From Bacillota bacterium (GTDB taxonomy: Bacteria > Bacillota > Clostridia > Peptostreptococcales > Anaerovoracaceae): a stretch of DNA of 17,933 nucleotides. Location of the stretch: positions 1 to 17,933 of the forward strand of contig JAEDNK010000020.1 of NCBI GenBank assembly GCA_016302545.1. Reading direction: 5' to 3'. Within the stretch, counting starts at the first letter, position 1. Every line of letters starts with the position of its first letter. The notes below the pieces were generated by a model. The model searched no databases and was not told the origin of the DNA. It saw only the letters and a program-made list of their open reading frames with translations. Positions 13,710 through 17,933 of the stretch are shown here, piece after piece. Position numbers and translations under genes: made by a program.

Positions 13710-14652
13710 TTCTCTCTCCTCTAAGTTCCTTTCCTGTGTGCGCCCAATATGCCTCATAGCCCTGATCTCTCATTTCAAGGCAGGCTCTCCGCGCCGCTCC
13801 GTAGTGATTATATATTCCTATTACTGTAGGTCCGCTGCCGCTCATCAGAACCTTTTTTGCGCCGCCTGCTGCAGCAAGTCTTTCCTTTAGCTTCTGAACC
13901 TCCGGATATTTTTTCAATGTATAGCTTTCCAGCACGTTTATCATATTTCTGTACACTTTGCCCATGTTGCCTAATTGCAGCCCCGCAAGCAAAGCTTCGC
14001 TATCGGGCCTTTCCTCCGGCGGGCAGCTGTCAATCTCGCGAAAGACCTCTCCTGTGGACACTCCGAATGCCGGTTTTGCCAGCACTATATGCTTATCCAT
14101 TCCCTTTTTTATCGGTGTAAGAACGTCTCCTATTCCTGTTCCCATGGCGCAGGTATATCTGCTGTTTTGTACCAGCACGCAAAAGGGCACATCGGCTCCC
14201 AGAGGAGTCCCAAGTCTGCACAGGCTGCGAGTATCCAGCCTCAGCCTCCATAATCTATTCAGACCTATCATTACGGCTGCTGCGTTTCCGCTGCCACCTC
14301 CAAGTCCTGCTGCCACGGGGATGCGCTTATTGATGTGTATTCGCACCGTGCCCACCGGCTTTTCGCCCAAAAGCCTTTCCGCCTGCTCTGCCATAATGAG
14401 TGCGGCTCTGTATGCCAAATTCCTGCTGTCTGTAGGTAAATAGGGCTTACTGTTTGAAACCGCTATCCCAAATTCCTGCCCCTGATGGGGTTCCCACCTG
14501 ATATTTATTTCATCATGTAGAGACACCTGCTGCATCACCGTTTCCACCGTGTGATATCCGTCTTCCCTGACTCCCGTAACATCAAGAGACAGATTGACCT
14601 TGGCAAAGGACCTGAGATTAAGCTCTGCTGCTTCCCTTCCCTCTTTTGTCAT
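13696..14652 (-). CDS. ispE: 4-diphosphocytidyl-2-C-methyl-D-erythritol kinase
   Basis: GHMP-family kinase that phosphorylates CDP-methylerythritol in the MEP pathway to isopentenyl diphosphate. The protein has about 318 residues, slightly longer than E. coli IspE (283). Visible features are the N-terminal AKVNLSLDVTG with Lys18, the ATP-binding loop PVAAGLGGGSGNAAA (112-126), the catalytic Asp154 in GADVPFC and a C-terminal MSGSGPTV glycine motif. Two in-frame ATGs compete: I prefer 14652, with GAGG 6 bases upstream. The other, 14664, has AAGG only 3-4 bases away. A terminator hairpin (14678-14701) lies just upstream. It overlaps the GntR gene by 14 bases. I cannot see an obvious promoter of its own, so read-through from the tadA operon may contribute. 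Confidence 0.95.
   Translation of the reverse strand: MTKEGREAAELNLRSFAKVNLSLDVTGVREDGYHTVETVMQQVSLHDEINIRWEPHQGQEFGIAVSNSKPYLPTDSRNLAYRAALIMAEQAERLLGEKPVGTVRIHINKRIPVAAGLGGGSGNAAAVMIGLNRLWRLRLDTRSLCRLGTPLGADVPFCVLVQNSRYTCAMGTGIGDVLTPIKKGMDKHIVLAKPAFGVSTGEVFREIDSCPPEERPDSEALLAGLQLGNMGKVYRNMINVLESYTLKKYPEVQKLKERLAAAGGAKKVLMSGSGPTVIGIYNHYGAARRACLEMRDQGYEAYWAHTGKELRGERNVKL
13716..13721 (-). promoter_or_regulatory. Ribosome binding site deciding the gntR start
   Basis: GAGGAG on the minus strand lies 6 bases before the ATG at 13709, inside the last codons of ispE. It supports the shorter start over the ATG at 13757. Confidence 0.7.
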
Positions 14653-14677
14653 AATAAACCTCATGCGCCTTTATAGG

Positions 14678-14701
14678 CAAAATGAGAGGAACCCCTCTCA
14701 T
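14678..14701 (-). terminator. Terminator after the Ig-like protein gene
   Basis: ATGAGAGG (14694-14701 read on the minus strand) pairs with CCTCTCAT (14682-14689) around a 4-base loop. It is followed on the minus strand by TTTTGCC, so the U-tract is short and some read-through into ispE is likely. Confidence 0.65.
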
Positions 14702-14720
14702 CCGCCCTTTTTATTATTAA

Positions 14721-15620
14721 CTATTTTTTCTTTCCGCCCTTGCCCTTTTTAGCCTTGTACTGCTTCTGCTTGGCTTCTCTCGCCTCCTCTTCGGCTCTCT
14801 TTGCCTCCGCTTCAGCCTTTCTTCCTGTGATGTACTTGCCGCCTGCCGCTGCAATCGGACGAGGGTTCTTTACCCTGTAAACGCCCTCCTCAAGGTAATC
14901 GTCGTCATACTCAGCTTCCCTTGCGGCCTTTCTTGCAGCCTTTTCGGCCTGCTTGGCTTTATTCTTCTGGTCCTGTTCAACGATTTCTTCTACGGACTTG
15001 CCTGTTCTCTTGGCTTCCTTATATGGATTGACCTTATCGTCTTTTTTGGCGTTCTGCTGCTTCTGTGCCTCCTTCTTAGCGCTTCTCATTGAAATAACCA
15101 TGATTGCACCAAACATACCGAACATCATCAGCATATTTATCATGTTGTTTGCACTCTGGTTAAGGGTTGTGAACTTAATGGTCTTGTCCTCTCCCAGGGT
15201 GTTGCCCTTGTCGTCTCTGAGGGTTCCCGAAACCTTAAGGGTATACTCTGAGTTTCCCTTACCGGTTATTATCTTTCCATCCTTGTCGTTGTCTACAATA
15301 ACCAGCACTACGTCTTTTTCCTTAGGGTTATAGAGTACTCTGGTAGGGAGCTTTTCTCCTTCAGGTCCGATAAACTGAATGGCGCTGTCGTTTGCTTTCT
15401 TTAACACGCCCTCTGTGAATTCGCTGTCAAAGTACAGCTTTACGGACATGTTCTCTATCGACGCACCCTTGGAACCGTCCTTTGGATATGTATCCAGCAG
15501 GGTCAGTCCTCCCTTTATTTCTGTCTGCTCCGCGTCCTCTGCCGGGGCTGCAAAGCATAAAGCTGTCATCATCATTACCAAAATAATTACGAGGCTTAAA
15601 ATACGGCCTGTTCTTTTCAT
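14721..15620 (-). CDS. Membrane-anchored Ig-like (SbsA/Big_5 type) protein with Lys-rich tail
   Basis: No named function recognised. The 299 residues divide into a signal sequence (about 1-25, cleavage near CFAAPA), a beta-rich Ig-like domain (about 36-152) starting with LDTYPKDGSKGASIENMSV, a membrane helix rich in Met (about 157-177) and a highly charged tail (about 180-299). The first block resembles SbsA_Ig/Big_5 domains of bacterial surface proteins. The tail is Lys/Ala/Glu-rich with a long helix or coiled-coil tendency and ends in KKGKGGKKK. The topology would be outside Ig domain, inside basic tail, possibly touching nucleic acid or ribosomes. Its ATG overlaps the tadA stop as ATGA, with GGAGG 10 bases upstream. 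Terminated at 14678-14701. Confidence 0.75.
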   Translation of the reverse strand: MKRTGRILSLVIILVMMMTALCFAAPAEDAEQTEIKGGLTLLDTYPKDGSKGASIENMSVKLYFDSEFTEGVLKKANDSAIQFIGPEGEKLPTRVLYNPKEKDVVLVIVDNDKDGKIITGKGNSEYTLKVSGTLRDDKGNTLGEDKTIKFTTLNQSANNMINMLMMFGMFGAIMVISMRSAKKEAQKQQNAKKDDKVNPYKEAKRTGKSVEEIVEQDQKNKAKQAEKAARKAAREAEYDDDYLEEGVYRVKNPRPIAAAGGKYITGRKAEAEAKRAEEEAREAKQKQYKAKKGKGGKKK

Positions 15621-16123
15621 AGTTTCGCGTCCTCCGATTTCTCTTTAGTAAGTTTTTTTCGGTCCCTGAGCTCTCTGAAAAAGCTGCGGATTATCTCCTG
15701 ACATTCCTCTTTAATGGGGCCGCCTTCTATTTGTACTATGTCAACGTAATGGTTGAGTTTCTGTTCCTGCACTATATTAAAGACAGAACCGCATCCACCT
15801 GCCTTGGGGTCCATAGTTCCTATATACAGGGTTTCTATTCGCGCCCAAACTATCGCACCTGCGCACATGGCACACGGCTCCATGGTCACATACATATCGC
15901 AGCCTGTCAGCCTTCGCCAGCCCAGGGTTTCCCCTAGATATTTAGAGGCCTGCCTAATGGCCAACATTTCTGCATGGGCGGTGGTATCTCTGTCCGTTTC
16001 TGTTGAATTGTGTCCTCTGCCGATTATCTCTCCGTCCTTTACTATGACAGCTCCGACAGGAATTTCACCCTTTGCTGCTGCCTTTCGGGCCTCTGCAAGG
16101 GCTTCTAACATAAACTTATCCAT
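15617..16123 (-). CDS. tadA: tRNA-specific adenosine deaminase
   Basis: Zinc enzyme converting adenosine-34 to inosine in the wobble position of tRNA-Arg(ACG), needed to read CGN arginine codons. The 168-residue protein has the deaminase signature HAE (50-52; His50 zinc ligand, Glu52 proton shuttle) and PCAMC (83-87; Cys84 and Cys87). GEIPVGAVIV at 19-28 is also typical. I use the ATG at 16123 because homologues start close to MDKFMLEAL. The open frame continues upstream 21 codons with no family resemblance and covers a likely control region. No good Shine-Dalgarno is visible, which is unusual here. The stop overlaps the start of the Ig-like gene by 4 bases. Cytosine or guanine deaminase identity is unlikely given the TadA-type spacing. 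Confidence 0.93.
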   Translation of the reverse strand: MDKFMLEALAEARKAAAKGEIPVGAVIVKDGEIIGRGHNSTETDRDTTAHAEMLAIRQASKYLGETLGWRRLTGCDMYVTMEPCAMCAGAIVWARIETLYIGTMDPKAGGCGSVFNIVQEQKLNHYVDIVQIEGGPIKEECQEIIRSFFRELRDRKKLTKEKSEDAKL

Positions 16124-16148
16124 ACATTCATATATGCTATCATATTTT

Positions 16149-16181
16149 TGCAAAATATTCAACTGGATTTTGCATACAAAA
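16149..16181. promoter_or_regulatory. Inverted repeats upstream of tadA, possible operator
   Basis: Two nested symmetric elements are visible. TGCAAAAT (16149-16156) and ATTTTGCA (16167-16174) form a perfect 8-bp inverted repeat with a 10-base spacer. TTTTGCATACAAAA (16168-16181) is a near-perfect palindrome with 6 of 7 pairs. The latter resembles the TTGTATACAA-type sites known for many FCD-subfamily GntR regulators, and such a regulator is encoded at 12999-13709. It lies 45-58 bases before the tadA start. Confidence 0.35.
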
Positions 16182-16228
16182 ACCATCTCAGAAAAAACTC
16201 GTTAAAAAAACTTCTACGGTTTTTGTAA

Positions 16229-16723
16229 TTACCAGACCTCGCTAATCTTAAGGGTTTTGCTGTCTATGGCAGCAATCCAGTACCCGAATACACTCTTTGC
16301 CGTCTCCTCATCGATTTTCTCAAGGTCCTCATAAAGCTCTTCTCCTCCCGCCAGAGGCTGCCATAGAATAAATCCCGTCGCTCCTCCCGCAGGCTGTTCC
16401 TCTATGAGAAAGCGCCCGGGGATTCCTATAAAATCTCCCTTTTCACCGGTTCCCACTATAAAATGTCCGTGTTTTTTTGCCTGAGCGTACCCCTCTCTGC
16501 AAAACTGCTTTAATATCTCCACATCCTCCTGTCTGTGCCACTGTGCTGCCGTCTCATCACCGGCAAAATATGTCGCCTTCTCCCCACATACGTTTTCTTT
16601 TTTCGCTTCTCCTTCTTTAATTTCTGCTTGGTGCTCCTTTGCTTCCATCGCCTGGCGCTTCTGCAAAAGCTGACTCAAAAAATATACAACGTATGGTCCG
16701 TACTGCTCTCCCATGCCTCCCAT
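16229..16723 (-). CDS. Uncharacterised clostridial protein
   Basis: Not confidently recognised. The 164-residue product has no signal peptide or membrane helix. Residues 1-50 are a Gly/Met start followed by a charged, Lys/Glu-rich helix. The rest (about 52-164) looks like a compact domain, with DVEILKQFCREGYAQAKKHG, then GHFIVG, FIGIPGRFLIEEQPAGGATGF, LWQPLAGGEELYEDL and FGYWIAAID. I recall similar IPGRFLxxEQPAxGxTGFxLWQP segments in hypothetical proteins of Clostridia, but no function. GAGGAGG is 5 bases before the ATG, so the start is good. It is divergent from the CvpA-family gene, and a consensus TATAAT (16776-16781, minus strand) probably drives it. No clear terminator follows before tadA, 105 bases downstream. 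Confidence 0.75.
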   Translation of the reverse strand: MGGMGEQYGPYVVYFLSQLLQKRQAMEAKEHQAEIKEGEAKKENVCGEKATYFAGDETAAQWHRQEDVEILKQFCREGYAQAKKHGHFIVGTGEKGDFIGIPGRFLIEEQPAGGATGFILWQPLAGGEELYEDLEKIDEETAKSVFGYWIAAIDSKTLKISEVW

Positions 16724-16775
16724 GCCAACCTCCTCGATAAAGCTTGCGCTATCTTCATTTTTCTAGTAAAATATC

Positions 16776-16781
16776 ATTATA
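16776..16781 (-). promoter_or_regulatory. Probable -10 element of the 16229-16723 gene
   Basis: TATAAT on the minus strand lies 52 bases before the ATG in the divergent intergenic region with cvpA. The -35 (GCAACA at 17 bases) is poor. Confidence 0.4.
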
Positions 16782-16853
16782 CATTTCAGTAAATAATATG
16801 TTGCTTTTTTAAACCTATGCGATAAGCTGACGGTTTGTGCGAGGGTTATTTTT

Positions 16854-17504
16854 ATGGCTGCGGATATTATGATTTTAGCGGTAATGGTGCTGACAATTTT
16901 CCTTACAATGCGTAAGGGATTCGCCATGTCTGTGGTAGGCTTTTTCAAAGGGTTTGTCTCCCTTGTCATTGCATGGTTGTTTTGTGACGACCTTGCGGAA
17001 TGGCTTATGAGTGATACTGCCGCAGGGGCGGTCATTGCAGAAAAGATAGGCGACGGACTTTCCTCTAAATGGGAAAGCTCTGACATATATATGGCTTTGC
17101 CCGATCTCTTTAAAGGAGTCGCCCCAGGTTACGGCACAGAGGCCCTGATAAGTGACGGTTCAGCAAAAATTACAGGTCTGCTGCTGACTATACTGTGCTT
17201 TGCTGCCATTATCTTCTTGCTGAGAGGCGTGCTGACACTGGTATGCAGCGCTTTTTCACATAGAAATAATGAAGGCTTTGTCGGCGCTATGGACTGGCTT
17301 CTGGGGCTTCTCCTAGGCGCTGTACTTGGCGTTCTTAATGTATTCGTCTTTCTGGCTCTGCTTCTTCCCGCGGTTGGGCTGTTTATGCCTGAACACTGCG
17401 AAGCCGTCATGGGGTGGCTGGATAGTTCCGTAATTGCAGGGGATTTATACAACAACAATCTGCTTCTGATTTTGTTTAGAGATTTTTTGAATTTTACTGT
17501 TTAA
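16854..17504 (+). CDS. CvpA-family membrane protein
   Basis: A 216-residue integral membrane protein of the CvpA type; relatives are linked to colicin V production in E. coli and to envelope homeostasis, but the biochemical role is unsettled. Four hydrophobic segments fit the family: about 3-19, 28-45, 105-132 and 146-176. The typical RKGF after helix 1 (20-23), the soluble insert (about 48-103) and the LLGLLLGAVLGVLNVFVF glycine-containing helix are visible. GAGGG lies 8 bases before the ATG. No clear promoter consensus was found for it in the 130-base divergent region. It is followed after 76 bases by the small NrdD-like gene, whose promoter -35 overlaps this gene's stop codon. Confidence 0.85.
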   Translation: MAADIMILAVMVLTIFLTMRKGFAMSVVGFFKGFVSLVIAWLFCDDLAEWLMSDTAAGAVIAEKIGDGLSSKWESSDIYMALPDLFKGVAPGYGTEALISDGSAKITGLLLTILCFAAIIFLLRGVLTLVCSAFSHRNNEGFVGAMDWLLGLLLGAVLGVLNVFVFLALLLPAVGLFMPEHCEAVMGWLDSSVIAGDLYNNNLLLILFRDFLNFTV

Positions 17505-17528
17505 AAACACTAGATATAGGTATATAAT
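17500..17528 (+). promoter_or_regulatory. Sigma-A promoter of the 92-residue protein gene
   Basis: TTTAAA (17500-17505, 4 of 6) and a consensus TATAAT (17523-17528) are separated by exactly 17 bases, placing the transcript start near 17535. The -35 overlaps the stop codon of the CvpA-family gene. Confidence 0.6.
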
Positions 17529-17580
17529 AGATACATCAAAGAAAAAACGACTAAATATTGACATAACTAGGAGGTATCAC

Positions 17581-17859
17581 ATGTCTGTAAGAATCACAGG
17601 AAACGCCCCGCTTAAAGAGCAGGCGGCTTATGTAGACTATCTGGAAAACAAATATAACAGAAAGCTCAAAACTCTCGACATCAACATTGACGGCGAATAC
17701 GCCGACCTCAATTACGAGTTCGAGCAGGTGCCTTTTGAGAGAATCCGCCGCATCACAGGATACCTTGTAGGCACCATGGACCAGTGGAACAACGCCAAGG
17801 CTGCCGAGGAAGCAGACCGCGTAAAGCATTCTCTTAATACAGGCATGGAAGCGCTGTAA
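17581..17859 (+). CDS. Small protein resembling the C-terminus of anaerobic ribonucleotide reductase NrdD
   Basis: A 92-residue soluble protein. Its second half (about 51-84: PFERIRRITGYLVGTMDQWN then AKAAEEADRVKHS) resembles the C-terminal end of anaerobic ribonucleoside-triphosphate reductases, where a similar RxxGYLxG...N..K..E...RVKH pattern occurs. It contains no Cys and no glycyl-radical RVCGY site, so it cannot itself be a reductase. The first half, with KEQAAYVDYLENKY and LKTLDINIDG, has no assignment. Homologues of this size are, as I recall, sometimes labelled as the reductase itself. AGGAGG lies 7 bases before the ATG; it has its own promoter (17500-17528) and terminator (17874-17905), so it is a single-gene unit. 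A regulatory or accessory role for NrdD is only a guess. Confidence 0.7.
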   Translation: MSVRITGNAPLKEQAAYVDYLENKYNRKLKTLDINIDGEYADLNYEFEQVPFERIRRITGYLVGTMDQWNNAKAAEEADRVKHSLNTGMEAL

Positions 17860-17873
17860 CGACTGTAAAATCA

Positions 17874-17905
17874 AGACCGGCTCTGAAAGCCGGTCTGTTT
17901 TATTT
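17874..17905 (+). terminator. Intrinsic terminator of the 92-residue protein gene
   Basis: AGACCGGCT (17874-17882) and AGCCGGTCT (17888-17896) form a 9-bp stem with a 5-base loop, followed by GTTTTATTT. It lies 15 bases after the stop codon. Confidence 0.88.
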
Positions 17906-17933
17906 CCGATTATAATTATAAGCAATTATGTTC

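Noticed and set aside
16124..16186. 21-residue N-terminal extension of TadA
   Set aside because: The extension has no family resemblance, no ribosome site before its ATG and overlaps a symmetric, probably regulatory sequence.
16205..16228. Terminator after the 16229-16723 gene
   Set aside because: The possible stem is A/T-only apart from one G-C pair, next to a T-run; too weak to call.
16763..17086. Minus-strand open frame of 107 codons
   Set aside because: Antisense to the CvpA-family gene; composition and lack of ribosome site indicate a shadow.
17551..17925. Minus-strand open frame of 124 codons
   Set aside because: Covers the 92-residue gene and its terminator in antisense; the plus-strand gene has a promoter, perfect ribosome site and terminator.

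Overview
The window looks like a chromosomal segment of an anaerobic, endospore-forming Bacillota, most likely class Clostridia. The evidence is a stage II sporulation protein R gene next to a SPOCS/LysM protein of SipL type, strong AGGAGG-like ribosome binding sites, the MEP isoprenoid pathway (ispE), and a small protein resembling the C-terminus of anaerobic NrdD. Most of the window is roughly half G+C. The first ~800 bases are clearly AT-richer (about 36% by hand count). I see no transposase, CRISPR array, rRNA or tRNA.

Layout: (1) 3-416 (+) is a small secreted protein gene. It overlaps by 4 bases, tail to tail, an ECF sigma factor / membrane anti-sigma pair on the minus strand (1694 down to 413). 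(2) 1695-2018 is a non-coding gap ending in a hairpin. (3) 2019-9087 (-) is a compact six-gene operon, in transcription order pgm-type phosphohexomutase, hslO (Hsp33), ddl, DUF1934, UPF0371/DUF1846, and a ClC Cl-/H+ antiporter. Its genes overlap or lie less than 40 bases apart. (4) 9209-10429 (+) is an HtrA-type membrane protease, divergent from the operon and convergent with spoIIR across a bidirectional terminator. (5) 10541-12915 (-) is the sporulation pair sipL-like and spoIIR. (6) 12999-14652 (-) is ispE overlapping a GntR/FCD regulator, closed by a strong terminator. (7) 14721-16123 (-) is tadA translationally coupled (ATGA) to a membrane-anchored Ig-like protein with a lysine-rich tail. 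(8) 16229-16723 (-) is an unrecognised protein, divergent from a CvpA-family membrane protein gene (16854-17504, +). (9) 17581-17859 (+) is the NrdD-C-terminus-like small gene with its own promoter and terminator.

Themes: the six-gene operon combines cell-wall precursor supply (Ddl, hexose-phosphate mutase), redox protein quality control (Hsp33) and ion homeostasis (ClC). The HtrA protease on the other side of the shared intergenic region fits an envelope/stress context, although co-regulation is inference. The sporulation pair covers forespore-to-mother-cell signalling (SpoIIR) and spore coat/cortex assembly (SipL).

I do not see a clearly new multi-gene system. The most distinctive points are the abrupt base-composition break inside the anti-sigma gene, stop codons lying inside terminator hairpins at two operon ends, an isolated NrdD-tail-like gene, and a palindrome upstream of tadA that could be the GntR operator.
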